Part shown: positions 24,358 to 35,579 of the stretch, one piece after another
Numbering within the stretch: the stretch's first letter is position 1
Layout of the letters: each line of letters begins with the position of its first letter
Source of the DNA: Chara braunii
Lineage: Eukaryota > Streptophyta > Charophyceae > Charales > Characeae
Direction: 5' to 3'
Assembly (NCBI GenBank): GCA_003427395.1
Contig: BFEA01000426.1
Location: 483,293 to 543,736, forward strand
Length of the DNA stretch: 60,444 bases
Position numbers and translations under genes: made by a program
The notes under the pieces: generated by a model
The model's input: only the letters and a program-made list of their open reading frames with translations
Databases searched by the model: none
What the model was told of the DNA's origin: nothing

Positions 24358-26317
24358 TGTCAGCGGGAATACCCTTACAAGGGTATCCGCCCTGGTTTTT
24401 GCAAGTGACAGAAAACAAGTTTGACCTGGAATTGTTGAGGAGGCCGCGCGACTTGCGGCAGTGTGGTGACTATAGGTTGGCTATGAGGTCTAGAAGTAGA
24501 GAGTGCGTGGGCGCGCAAGGTTTAAGCCGCGCGGGATTTCTTTCTTTGTCGTTGATTATAAAGGCGGCGCGGACGCCGGTCGGCTTAACTTTGTTTTATA
24601 TATTTTTATTTATTCTTGATTAGACTAGGATTTAAGGATGTTTCTCTTTTGATTGGTACGTTCGACCGAGGCGAGCGCGCATGCGAGGACAACGGCATCG
24701 ACAATGACGGGGCGACCTTGCACGGTAAATGGGGCGGCTACGGCACGGTTTGGGTAGGCCGGCGTGGATACTCAGCGGCCGTGGGTTTGGTTGCAGGTAG
24801 AGATGATGCCCAGGCCTTTTTTTGGCCTAGGCACTGCGCCGCATCACCTTATATTGGGTTTTGCGTAGGCTAACTCTAGGCTTGGGCTTAGCCTTATAGG
24901 TTATGGCATTGGGTTGACGATACGGAGGTTTCAATCGATGGGGATCGAGGCCAGCGGGTGTCAGTGCTGCAACTGCAGTGGAGCGTTGTGAAAGGAATCG
25001 ATGGGGTTGAGGGCCGCCAAGGTTATCCCCCTCAATTTTGTTTACGGGCGCGGCGGCGGGCCCAATCCGCGGGGTTGGAAGGGTGCCAGCAGCCCCGCGG
25101 TTCCCCGACGTTTATTACTTTTTTATTTTTTTTATTTTTTGTTGTTCTTGTTCTCTTTGTTATCGCGTCCCGTTTGGGACGCGAGACCGCGATAGGAGCG
25201 TGTGGGGGTGTGTTGTATTTGCCGGGCATGCCTGCCGAGCTCAGAGGAGAAGGGCAGACAGTGCCCGAGCGCGATAGCGAAACGCAAAGGAGGGGCCAGG
25301 CAAAAGTCCTATTTTTTGGACATCCCAACACCCACGAAGGTTGCGCCCGGCCGCTGCACCTGGGCCCAGGCATATGGCAGCCCCACGCCTTTGGCCCCAC
25401 GGCCTGCGGTAAGGGACGTGAGTGGGACTTGGCCGTTGAAGGGCCGAAGGGGTGGCAGGGCCTGCTTGGAGGGGGGGGACTCGGAGGAGAATAGGCGGGC
25501 GATGGCCTGTGCAGAGTAAGGCCGAGGGGGAGTTCGTCGGCGGTAGGATCGCAGCCACCACCGCGCGCAGCTAGCTGTACAGGGCGGCTGGTAGTGTACC
25601 GAGCGGCCGCGGGCGGAGCAGATAGGCAGCGGAGAGAGCTGAGACGGGAGGGAAACAGATAGACAGGAAGAGAAGGGCACTGGGTGAGTAACTGGCACGC
25701 TGCGCTAAGCAGCAGCGGGCGGGACGAGCAGAGGGAGAACGGGGATGAATCGAGACGGAGGGACATGCCAGGTACGTACGGAAAAGGGGTCGGGCTATGG
25801 TAGAATCAGGGGAGACAGCCAGCGCAGCACAGACGGGCGAAGCATGAGAGGGGGTGCAGATGTAGTGGGGGGACATGAGTGAACCTGGACGCCGGACTGC
25901 GCCAGGTACAGTTGGACTAAGGATGGCGGAAGCGAGTCCGGCGCAGCCGGTATGGCTTAGCTCCCTCGATCCTTGAGGGAGTCAAGGGGGGTGAGAGGCA
26001 ACCGCGGGGGTTTGGCCACGGGCGAACCCGACTGTGAAGACAAATTAAGGAGAAAGTTAGTACAAACGGAGATTAGTAGAGAAGGTTGTTGCGTGAAGGT
26101 TTGGCGATGGTGGATATGGAGGAAGTAGAAATCAGTTAGCTTCTCCGATTCCTAACCAGATCGGGCGGGGGTGGATGCTAGTTGGGGGTTTTAGGAGAGG
26201 GCGAGTGCGGTTATGAGGTCAGAATTAGTAAAAGAGTGGTAGGTGTGGAACTAGGAAGGAAACCAGTTGCGCAGACATGGCGTGATGAAGGAGGAAGACG
26301 AGCGGGAAAGTGCAAAA

Positions 26318-26347
26318 CTCACCCGATTCTTGATGAAATCGGGTGAG
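26318..26347. repeat. perfect 11-bp hairpin
   Basis: CTCACCCGATT (26318-26328) and AATCGGGTGAG (26337-26347) pair perfectly around the loop CTTGATGA. Confidence 0.7.
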
Positions 26348-26484
26348 AGGAGATGCGTTTTGGAAGGTTTAGGGGGCTGCGAATCCAATGGCGGACTTGG
26401 ATTTGAAGGTTAGTAGATAGATTTGGAGTTAGTATGAGAAAGTGGTGCGCGGAGTAGTCGTGGGAAGAGAAAATTTAAGGAAAA

Positions 26485-26712
26485 ATGAATCTGTCCGCAT
26501 TTTGCAAAGGATTCATTCTGATTTTGCTCGTCCTAGTGTCGGAAGGTAGCGCGAAGCAGCTCATGAGGTTGGAGACTTACCTAGTCGGGGCCCGACTTAC
26601 TGTTCGCTTGTGCGCCGTGACAGCGATCGTCGGAAGCGAGCCGCTGGTAGTGCCCGAGCTCGCTGCGAGGTACGTTGCACCGGTGGCTCGTTTCCGGCTC
26701 GTGGGCTGCTAG
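26485..26712 (+). CDS. small ORF with signal-peptide-like start, unknown
   Basis: The frame begins MNLSAFCKGFILILLVLVSE then GSAKQ: a short n-region with one Lys, a hydrophobic core of about ten residues, and a small-residue SEGSA-KQ cleavage site. This is a good secretory signal peptide. A donor-like GAAG|GTAGCG follows codon 20, so this could be the first exon of a secreted protein. The rest of the 75-aa frame (to 26712) has no recognisable domain. No other exon is identified. Confidence 0.3.
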   Translation: MNLSAFCKGFILILLVLVSEGSAKQLMRLETYLVGARLTVRLCAVTAIVGSEPLVVPELAARYVAPVARFRLVGC

Positions 26713-28280
26713 GACTGCATGCATCAGGCGGGGAGATAGTCGAGGGGCGCCGGTGTAAAACGGGGACAACGAGGAGCACTGTGGACCATTGTCGGGTTGG
26801 ACCCTCTGTCATAAAGTGGCCATCCGCCCTTATAGTCTGCATCAGCCTGTGCTCGTGTTCAGGGCAACCGCGACGCCCGCAGGGTCACGCTGGCTCGGCC
26901 GAGTCGCTGAGATAGGAGCGTCGAGCACAAGGGGGAAAGACACGCACCTGACTGAGCCTTGCAGGGGATTCGTCCGGGGCCAAACTTACATGCCGAGCGA
27001 GCAATGTGGGATGGGCTGAAGACTGAGCTGCGGTGCCGAGCGGTGTGAGAGGCCGGGCTGGAGTAGCGAGTCAGCCGGAGCCTGAGTCGTGGTATCGTGC
27101 CTGTACCCATCACGATCTGTACTTGGGCATGGTGATTGCTGCGGCAGATCACTGGCCGCCACCTGCTGCAGGGGCACATGACTTCTGCCTGCTAAGCCTG
27201 CTGAGGGAGGTGTGGTGACTGAGTATTGGGAACCGAATGCTGCGGGCCGATGCAAGCTACTGCAGGCTGGGCACGAACTACTGCGTTTGCTGCCGACTAC
27301 GCACAGGTTACGGTTGCGAACTGTTGTTACTGGTGACTGTTACTATTGATGTTGAGCGAGAGGTGCTTCTGTGAGTTGTGTGTGGACCGCAGTGACTAGC
27401 AACTACTGTTGTTGGTGGTGATCGCCGCTGGGTAAAGCCGCTGCGGACTGTTGCGTCCGGGGACAAACTATAGATGTCGCCGTTAGACTACGGCTGCGTA
27501 TCACATACAAGCTGCTACTGCCAAAGGCGGTTACTAAGTTCAGCCCTCATTGCTGTGACTCGCATAACCGTTGCATACTGTTAATGGCTGGGGCTGGTTG
27601 CTGTGTGGCAGCAAGCAGGCTAAGGGGAGGTGTTGGGAGTCGAAAGCATGATTGGGTTGAGGGCGGAAGGGTGATGTTGCGAATTGGAGGGTTGGCAGGG
27701 GGGGCGACTTCAACAATCTGACTTTGAATTTTGATCGAGCTGCGGTACGGTGGCCACCATTGCGGGGCCCTCAGGCGCGTCAAGTTAACAAGGCCCTCTC
27801 CTGTGAGTCTAAGAGCACCCTCCTTATATCCGAGAGACTAAATGCTTCTTCTTCTGCCTTTCTTACTCTGAGTCTAGTCCATTGGTTCTAAGAGGAAGGC
27901 GGCAGGCGGGATTGCAACCCGTAATCCGCGCCAAGGTCTCTGTGGGAGGTTCGCCCCACCGATTGCGGGAGCTCTGCCGGAACTGAGGAGGAGTTCTGGA
28001 GGTAGGGAACTGAAAGGTAACCATTACTGTCCCTCTATATGCCCTTGCATAACCCCTACTTGTACGTCTTGCTACGTTTGACTGAGTATATTGTATGCAC
28101 CCCTACTTTCACTTTGGTTTGACTGGCAGGACACAACTCAGACTAAGTAAAGGAACGTTTGTGCAATCTCAGTTTCAGTTTTGTTGATTGCCTGAAGGCA
28201 GATTATAAACAAAGGGGAGTTGCATCAGGGGGAAGGTTGGGATGAAGGGTGTTTGTTTGTGTCTGAACGGGTCTTATAGG

Positions 28281-29101
28281 GTCAGGCATTGTTTCTAAGA
28301 TGAATGGCCTGACTGTTGTGTTTTATCTGCTGAATTGCATTGAGAATCAGACATGTTCCATAAGATTGGATGGTCTGATTGCTCTGAACTGTGAAGGCGT
28401 GACTGTGGTTGACTTTTCAGGAGCCAAGCCTGTACCATAAAATTGGAGGGCTTGGTTGTCGTGTTTAGTTGGGGTTTATTCTGTTTCAATTGTTTCTGAG
28501 CGAGGAGGTCTCAGCAAGTCCATAAGATTGGACGACCCAGCCCCTTCCTGTTTTATTCTGAGGGGGTAATTCTGGCTGAGGACAAAGCATGTTCCATAAG
28601 ATTGGATGACTTTGGACTCATGCCGCACACAGATGGTCCAGAGAGAAATGAACCTGGCAGAGGACCAGACATTCCATAAAATTGGATGGTCTGGCCCAAT
28701 GCCTCGCACATGCTGGAACCCGAGAGGTTATAACTTGGTTATATCTTATACTATCCTATCTATGAACAGGCTAGTCAGACACGGGTTCCATAAGATTGGA
28801 TGGTCTGGCTATAGCTTATCATAAGTTGAAGAGAGTATAACTAAGAGTAAAACTGAAGGTAACCTGGGCCGACTGAGCATTGTTTCTAAGATGAATGGCT
28901 CAGTGCTACGCCCCCTTGAAGACTAAAGTTCAGAAAGATATATATAACTTGGATATTAAATGGTTTAGGACGACTAAGCATTGTTTCTAAGATGAATGGC
29001 TTAGTCATGTGCCCAAAGGAAGAGAAAAGTAGTTGTGCAACCTGTTCGTGTATATCTGATGGTTGAGTCAGGCATGTTCTATAAGATTGGATGATCTGAC
29101 T
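28281..29101 (+). ncRNA. array of ten covarying hairpins, unknown structured element
   Basis: Ten same-strand hairpins spaced about 65-115 bp. Each has a TAAGAT (twice TAAAAT) loop closed by a 3-bp stem, either TTC/GAA or CCA/TGG, then a short asymmetric bulge, then an outer stem. Outer stems by start: 28281 GTCAGGC/GCCTGAC; 28345 AATCAGAC/GTCTGATT; 28424 CCAAGCC/GGCTTGG (one G bulged); 28519 TCCA/TGGA only; 28583 CAAAG/CTTTG; 28665 CCAGAC/GTCTGG; 28772 TAGTCAGAC/GTCTGGCTA; 28872 ACTGAGC/GCTCAGT; 28972 GACTAAGC/GCTTAGTC; 29066 AGTCAGG/TCTGACT. Loops are constant while both stem strands change together, which is the signature of selected RNA structure or of copying with strand-matched change. 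I know no family with this pattern. Sequence between hairpins is not conserved. Confidence 0.75.
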
Positions 29102-29400
29102 TTACGCCTTATGTAAGCAGGGTATAAAGGGTTAAAGCATTGAAAGGTTATGAACTATTGTTTGATTCAGGTATCCCTTGGGATGGTGAGAATACTTACC
29201 TTTGTGGTCTGGCATTGCATGTGACTGAGTAAGATCACTACTTAATCTGAGTTTCAGTTTGACAGGTAGTTGCTTTAGTTGCTCGCCACGTGCTAGAGCA
29301 ATAGGAGTTAGCTTCGGTTTTTGCATTTTCTGAGCTAAGTTTTTTTATTTAGATCGATTTTCGCATTTCCTGAGATTTGTTGTTATACTTGACTTTGTGT

Positions 29401-29691
29401 AAATTTTGGTAAGCTACTTTCCATACGGGAAGCGCTGCCGAAATTTCTGTAAATCCAAGGAGTTAGTCAAATTTTGACTTGTCAAAGTTCAACTTATCTA
29501 AAGTTTATATATGACTTAGTAAAAATTTGGAAAGTCTTCTTTTCTAAAAGGGGTGCTGCCCAAATTTTTGTTAATTTAGGGAGTTGGACAAAATTGAATT
29601 TTGGAAATTCAAAGACTATTTTTTGTTTCATATTTGGGATGATATAAATTATGGGAAGTCACTTTTCCTACGGGGAGCGTCGCCGAAATTT
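29401..29691 (+). ncRNA. three tandem long hairpins, about 120-125 bp apart
   Basis: Outer stems AAATTTTGG/CCGAAATTT (29401-29446), AAAAATTTGG/CCAAATTTTT (29521-29569) and AAATTATGG/CCGAAATTT (29646-29691, one mismatch) each hold an inner hairpin: CTTTCC/GGGAAG, CTTTT/AAAAG and CTTTTCC/GGGGAG. Each is followed by GGAGTTAG or a close variant and a T-rich stretch. Compensatory changes are present between copies, including T-G to G-C type swaps. Confidence 0.6.
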
Positions 29692-29956
29692 TCTTAGTTT
29701 AAAGGAGATAGATTATATTTTGACAGGTGGTGATTCTGGCGATCCACTCTTTATAGGGGAGATTATGCTAGGGTCTGCCTTTGCTTTAGGCACTGCTTAA
29801 AGGTAGATTCATGCCTAGTTAACTAGGACGGGTTGAGTGAGAATGTGTTATGGGGTTGTATTCTCCATACACTTATGATTATAGCTTGGGGATTGGTCTG
29901 TCTTGTGTTGCAGGTCTTCTGGGTCGATTGATTCAGGACTTGGACTAGTTCAGCTT

Positions 29957-29995
29957 GATCCTATAAGGATCACCTTCTGTTATCGCTGATAACAG
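29957..29995. repeat. two adjacent perfect hairpins
   Basis: GATCCTATAAGGATC (29957-29971), then CTGTTATC/GATAACAG with loop GCT (29977-29995). Consistent with the structured character of this region. Confidence 0.6.
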
Positions 29996-30310
29996 GTCGG
30001 TTGTCGATTCGTCGGTTTACGATTCAACTCCAATTCACCCCTGTCACTCACCCTAAACGCTTTAGTCTTGTGATTGAACCGTTTTGTTATGTTTTCACCC
30101 GGACTTTATTGAATGGTCATCCAACAAAAGTACTAAGTATTTATATAAGAGTTGCACGAGTGAGCCTTGTATGGTTGAAGCGAGGGGTATGAGTGCAAGG
30201 AATAGTTGAAGTTGACCCCGTGTAGTGCGTGGATTTCTGGACGAATCTTTGATGTGATTGCATGTATGGTTGTGGTTCGGCTTCTGGATGTGATTGCCTG
30301 CGATTACATA

Positions 30311-30364
30311 CCCCCGACATGCGAATTATGATTCCGCTGTTCTAACCTACTAAACTATTATGCC
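30311..30364 (-). pseudogene. tRNA-Met(CAT)-like relic
   Basis: Minus strand GGCATAATAGTTTAGTAGGT, then an anticodon arm AGCGGAATCATAATTCGC with CAT in the loop, then TGTCGGGGG as half of a T arm. The T loop is disrupted and the 3' acceptor strand is absent. It looks like an organelle-type tRNA-Met that has decayed. N bases lie nearby at 30417, 30419 and 30432. Confidence 0.4.
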
Positions 30365-30581
30365 TTGAACCACTTGACATTTCCCCTGGTGGGGTTTGTT
30401 TTTCAACGCTACCCCANCNAAAACAGTCACANAGATATAGAAAAATGGTGAATTAACCCGAGTGAGTTGCTAAGAAACTCTGAGTAAATTTTTGACAAAA
30501 GTTAGCCAGTTGACTATCGATTTGTTCAGTGATTGTTTTTTAAGAGGAGTCTAACTGTGACTGTGAGAAGTGATCGTCCTA

Positions 30582-30589
30582 TATAAATA
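30582..30589 (+). promoter_or_regulatory. TATA-box-like TATAAATA
   Basis: CCTATATAAATAAGCC is a good TATA element in form, but no transcript or gene is recognisable downstream. Confidence 0.2.
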
Positions 30590-30599
30590 AGCCTTGTAT

Positions 30600-31671
30600 A
30601 TATGTACTTATATGTGCCTTGCGCATGCGCGCGGCTCACCAAGATCGTGCGCAGGGGTTAGCCACATTATGGCTTGAGAGAGAAGGGACACCCCTTCTTA
30701 TCCTCTGCTTTTTAATATTTTTATAATTGGATATTGTAGTTCGTGGCAGCCATCAAAGGCAAACCCCTTGACTTTTGCCCAGGCCCGGAGTGGGCCTTAC
30801 CCCCAGGGCCGCAAGAAACGACTGCCACCACATGTATGGACCTGTGTACCACCCGCTCTGCACAGAGTGCAGAAGAGGGTGTGTGGTCTTCAACCGCACA
30901 CGGCGGTTGTCCAGCGTCCCGAGATTAACCATCAACGCGCGTGTCAGCCGACACTTAAGTGTCGAACGCGATCCTCGAGATTAACGAGGGTCGCGCGAGT
31001 ATGGGTACTACATGGTACGCCATCATTGCGACTGCTTGTGTACGCTTGCATTGCGAGTCGATATTAGTCAGCCCTGCGTCCGCGCGGTCTTATACCGAGT
31101 CTCGCGCGCGACGCCTATCCGATTTCCGCGTCGGGAAGTTATGGGAGGGCTACTGAAGGGACTAGGATTGTTGTCGCATTGTTCAATGTGTGTGTGTGTG
31201 TGCGTTTTTTTTTTTTTTGTTCGTAAAGTGGTGTGCGCGTGGTGTGTGGGATGCGTCCTAGTCGACCGACGTCGGGCCGTGCTTGGGACTTCAGCCCCCT
31301 AAGATGTCGGTTCGCGTGCGGGCCCGATAGGCGTATTACCATGCGTACCCCCTATGCTACAGCGAACGAGAAACGTCCTCGGCTGGTCCACCTCTGCGAT
31401 TGCAACTGATTAGCTTTCGTACTGTGGACTGGTAGCTCGGCGGGGATACCCCACCGAAGGGAGGTGATAACTCCCGTAAGGTGGAGGTAAGTTCTGCCTT
31501 GCGTAGGCCCTATCCTGTCGTAGGGGTTTGCGAGAGGTATGGCTGGCGCACTCCGCCGGAGCGGCCTAGGGAAGCTCCATTTGTGTGTTTGTGACAAGGT
31601 TGGTCCAACTCCTGTGTGACGCGGCCGAGAGGGTCCCGCGCTGCCACGAGTGGTGCCGGACTGATTGCTCT
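30600..31671. other. GC-rich, hairpin-bearing, no confirmed gene
   Basis: Short hairpins such as GGGG/CCCC (31442-31452) and GGGAG/CTCCC (31459-31475) sit side by side. Frames are short and shared between strands. Confidence 0.35.
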
Positions 31672-31797
31672 CGACAACGTTCGGGCGTTCGGGTTCAAGC
31701 GTTCGGCCCGTCTCGAATGCCGACGACCCTGTATATATATAATGCCCGAACGTATGGGACCCTTTGGGGATGCGTTCGGCCGTTCGGGCCGAACGTG

Positions 31798-31828
<31 letters not shown>

Positions 31829-32388
31829 AATAATCTGAAAACAATATATGTTATGGAGAAAAATAAATTAAACAAGATTTACCTAAGCATAACATCCGAA
31901 TTCCTTATCAAATTTGAAATAAAAATAAAATATGGAAAACAAATATTAATAATAAAAATAAATAAAAATAAAACAAGAATTAAATTTAGTGAGTGCACGA
32001 GCATGTTTTCAACACCGCCATCTCTGGCGATTTTTTATTTTTTTTTGGCATAGCTAAATGCCCTGAAAATTTACAGATGTGTACTTCACATATTGCAAAA
32101 CCCACTAAAGTTTTTTTAAAAAATAATAAAATTGTTTAGACCCCGAACTAAAGTGAAAACAAAAAGTAAAAAGTGAAAAACTACGTGGGCGAGCACATTT
32201 TGACACTGCCATCTTTGGCGATTTTGAATTCTTATTTGGCTTAGCCAAATGAATTGAAAATTTACAGGTATGTACCTCACGTCATAGAGAACTCACAAAA
32301 AAATATTCAGAAAAACATAATTATTTTTAGGCCCTGAAATAAATTTTGGCGGGGACTGAACGCCGTCGGGTTCGGACCCTGTATATAT

Positions 32389-32390
<2 letters not shown>
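31672..32390 (-). mobile_element. MITE, TTCGG family, minus orientation
   Basis: GTTCGGGCGTTCGGGTTCAA, GCGTTCGGCCGTTCGGGCC, then the core with TATGTTATGGAGAAAAATAA and two TGGCGATTTT boxes (inverse of the usual orientation). It ends near GGGTTCGGACCCTGTATATA. A TATA-rich tract at 31731-31742 interrupts the first end. Confidence 0.65.
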
Positions 32391-32452
<62 letters not shown>

Positions 32453-33527
32453 GAAGGGAACTCCTTATGGGGTGATTGGCATGAGTCAGTGCTGATAGAA
32501 CTGAGTGAGCATCGGTGAACATCAAAACAGAGCGAATATGATGAAGATTACAAAGGACGCTGGTATGATTCACGATCCAGATGTCTATTAGAACAAACAT
32601 GTTGCAGACGAAGATTTGATCAACCAAATTCATGGTTTTAATGAACATGGTCGCATAACAAAGGGGTTTTACAGTCAGGCTTCAGGGGACTGTTTGCGGT
32701 TTGGGACGGCTTAGGCCGGTTGAGTGCATGTTCTTCATCGGCTGTCAGAGTTTTTTTAGAACTTAGTTATAATTACTAGACCTTCATGTTGATTTTGGAA
32801 AGTCTTGAACTCGTTTAGAAGTGGAAGCGCCGCTGGACCCGCTTTCCCGCATTAGTTGGAACTAAGTAAAGGTCACAACTCAATCGGGTTGATTTGTGAG
32901 AACCCCGCCCTCAATCCTAAAAGCATAGATGAATTAGTGTCTGAAAAACAGAAATTTTGGAACATAAGCGAAACTGGTTAAGGCTGTCAGGATAACTCTA
33001 GGTCGAATTGTGAGGTCCCCGACCTCTATCCAATGGTTTTTAATATGAGTGAATGTGTTTTCCTTAAAACAAAAAAATGAAGATTTTAGAGAAAACTGCA
33101 TCTACACCTAAGATGAAAAAAATCGCTATACCAAGTCCAATACCCAACTTGCATCTATATCCAGACCCCGCCCAACTTTTCCCATGTGCCAACTCATACG
33201 CATACCCAGTCCTACAGACCTTCGGTTGGGGAGCACAAAATTATGCTTCTGCTTAGGAACCAAACAGGCAAAATTGAGTATACATACAATTTGTCCAAGC
33301 ATGTACATAATTTGAGCATTTGCCCATGTTTTTGTAGTGGGCACAACAACGGCATCAACTATCAAGACAAAGTTGGTTTGAAGTGAAATGTGTGCACGCT
33401 TTGGTGTGAAACTTTGAAATGGTTTTCGTCGACCATCGAGGCTGACACGAATAGGTAAGTAAATTTAATTAGTATCGCACACACTATTCTCACGCGTGCT
33501 AAGTTGGTTATGATCAACAATAATGCT
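32391..33527. other. microsatellite, then unassigned DNA
   Basis: (TAGA)n, (TA)n and (GA)n at 32388-32450, then no recognisable gene. The words TCAATCGGGTTGATTTGTGA and GGTCGAATTGTGAGGTCCCC recur in diverged form near 32880 and 33001. Confidence 0.4.
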
Positions 33528-33701
33528 CCTCGACCACAAAGGTCGAGGGCTCAGTACAGTAGAGGTAAGCCTACAAAGCCCACCTTGGTGGCAAAAAAAA
33601 AAATGGCGAAAAGGTTTGAAGCGCGTACCTTGATACAATGCACTAAAAAATTAAGGAGTCTTAGAATGTTGGAAAACCCCTCGACCACGGAGGTCGAGGG
33701 G
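33528..33701. repeat. two hairpins with CCTCGACC stems, 150 bp apart
   Basis: CCTCGACC/GGTCGAGG with loop ACAAA (33528-33548), then CCCCTCGACC/GGTCGAGGGG with loop ACGGA (33677-33701). Each is followed by GGTAAGCCTA at a short distance. Likely two diverged copies of one unit. Confidence 0.55.
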
Positions 33702-33856
33702 TCGATTGGATGAATGTTGCGTTGGGTAAGCCTATGACAGGCGCCGAAACTTAATTGTCGATACGTTTTAATCGGGCTTAAAGACCTTGACCATACAGCC
33801 AAAGCAATAAAGCCCTAAATGCCTACTGCAACTGAACTACGACATTCACTTGAAGT

Positions 33857-33925
33857 AGGAGCTAGCTCAATAGGTTTCGGTGTTGATTTTCAATCAACAG
33901 ACTGAGGGATCAGATTCATTTGGCC
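33857..33925 (+). repeat. tRNA-like SINE head
   Basis: GGAGCTAGCTCAATAGG (A box), TTGATTTTCAATCAA (anticodon-type hairpin) and GGGATCAGATTCATT (degraded B box). Related to the minus-strand copy at 35695-35758. Confidence 0.45.
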
Positions 33926-33989
33926 ATTGAGCTAACTCTTATTATAGGTCCACGAGGATCGGGTTTTCACCCCGCGTTCGGTTGGTGGG

Positions 33990-35579
33990 GCTTTGAACCA
34001 TCGACCTCAACTTTCAAATTAGTAAGAGTTTGTTGGTTAGTTGAAACTTGAGTCCCAGTTAGAGTCTGTTGGTTACTTAAAATTTGAGCTCCTTCTATAA
34101 CGGGAGCCCGACACGTGGCAGATTAGTTGTTAGATTGTGTTAACTTTTCTTTTATTTTTCTTATTGTTTAAAATTATTCTTCTTATTTTACTTTTTTTTC
34201 ACGTTTGAAATTTTTATTTATCTTACTTTTAACTCTCGTATTTTTTTCGAGGAATTTGTCCGCATGAATGAGAAGATTCATTTGTAGAGTTTGAGGTTAC
34301 GTGTGGGGTAGTCACGTGCCCTGATCGACTATGTTTGACACCCTTGCGAGAGTGCAGAGGAGAATAACGGGGAGAAACAAGAGTTAAGAGCAAAGTGAGC
34401 GGGGGGTAACCGCAAGTGCAAAGTAAGGAGGAAGACGATCACGACGTGAGTAGACAAATAGAAACAGCGGGAGGAAGGGGGGGATTGTGCAAGAGGGCAA
34501 CTTGACAAGGGAGAAGGAAAGTGAGCGCGAGTGAGAAAATGAGTGTGAGAGGTTGGAGAGAGTATGCGGTGTAGGAAGAGAGAGTGAGGCGAAGGAAGAA
34601 AGTGAGAGCGAGTAGAAGCGGAAGCACGTGGAAAACGAAGCAGGCGATAGTGTGGTGAAAACAAGAAGTGAGAGCAGAAAAAGGAAGGAGATGGAGAGCG
34701 CGCAGAGGTAAAGGATGAGGCAACATGTAGGGACGTCGCGCATTTGTGTGTGGTGGACTAACATGAGCGCATGTAGTAACAAGAAGACGACCACGTGGGT
34801 AAACAACAGCCAACGAAGATTGAGGTTTGCAGGCACGCAGATGATGGAGAATAGGCAAATCGAGTGTGAAAGTGGATGTGCAACGGGGCAAATGTGAATG
34901 GATGGACCGTATGAAGAGGAAGAGCATGAAGTGAGGAAAGGAGGAACCCACGGCGAAAGAGATCAAGTCGTCTGGTAGGTGCTCCATTCAGAGTTCCAGT
35001 GAGATCGCCTCATTCCCCATGCCTATTGTGATCATCGTGCTTCTCCCAGTTCATGACCTTATTTCGTTTCGAGTCGTGATCACAATGTCATTAAGTACGC
35101 TCGTTCGAATGTCTTCAAATTCTTATTTTACTTTATGAGGTTTATGTTATTTTAATGTATATGAGCGAAACTACGAACATATACATTCATTTTAAAACCG
35201 CAGTTATTGGCATCACATGTATGAATGGAAGTCGAGACCAGATAAAGAAAAAAATGGAGTATGAGAGAACACAAAGGAGAATGAAATATTGAATCTAAAA
35301 GAAAATAATAACGAACCATAGTTTTAACTGTACTAACTTTTACTGTCCTACGCATGTCTTGCAGTCGTCTCTTTGAAATGCATGTGTCCGCGTTCAATGG
35401 AAGGATTCATTCTCGACAATCATACATTCTGTTCGTTACTCCCGGAGTCCGCACGACAACTCTTGCTCTAGTTCTCGATGGACTTGGTGTAAGTTGTACG
35501 AACTATTCAGAAAACAGTAAGCAACAATATAGAAATAACAAATACATGCCCCTTTCAACCAACTGTCAGGCTCTCGTCG
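33990..35579. other. no recognised gene
   Basis: A purine-rich stretch at 34330-34720 produces three overlapping minus-strand frames of 111-182 aa. They are compositional artefacts. Confidence 0.45.

Larger units (their letters stand above)
24358..28280. other. GC-richer region, no confirmed gene
   Basis: Composition differs from the AT-rich neighbours. Frames of 178 aa (plus, 24958-25494) and 244 aa (minus, 25032-25766) overlap in antisense and show no domain. Small perfect hairpins occur, such as CTCCCTC/GAGGGAG at 25961-25981. From 27.0 to 27.6 kb the text is rich in CTGC/ACTG words. A large non-coding retroelement or long structured transcript is possible. Confidence 0.35.

Noticed and set aside
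25032-25766. 244-aa minus frame and antisense 178-aa plus frame (24958-25494)
   Set aside because: They overlap each other in antisense, are explained by GC-rich composition, and show no recognisable domain.
28281-29101. CRISPR array
   Set aside because: Spacing is semi-regular, but the repeats are not identical, stems vary copy by copy, no cas genes are present and the DNA is eukaryotic.
34439-34987. 182-aa minus frame with two overlapping companions
   Set aside because: Produced by a purine-rich tract; three phases open at once is a composition effect.
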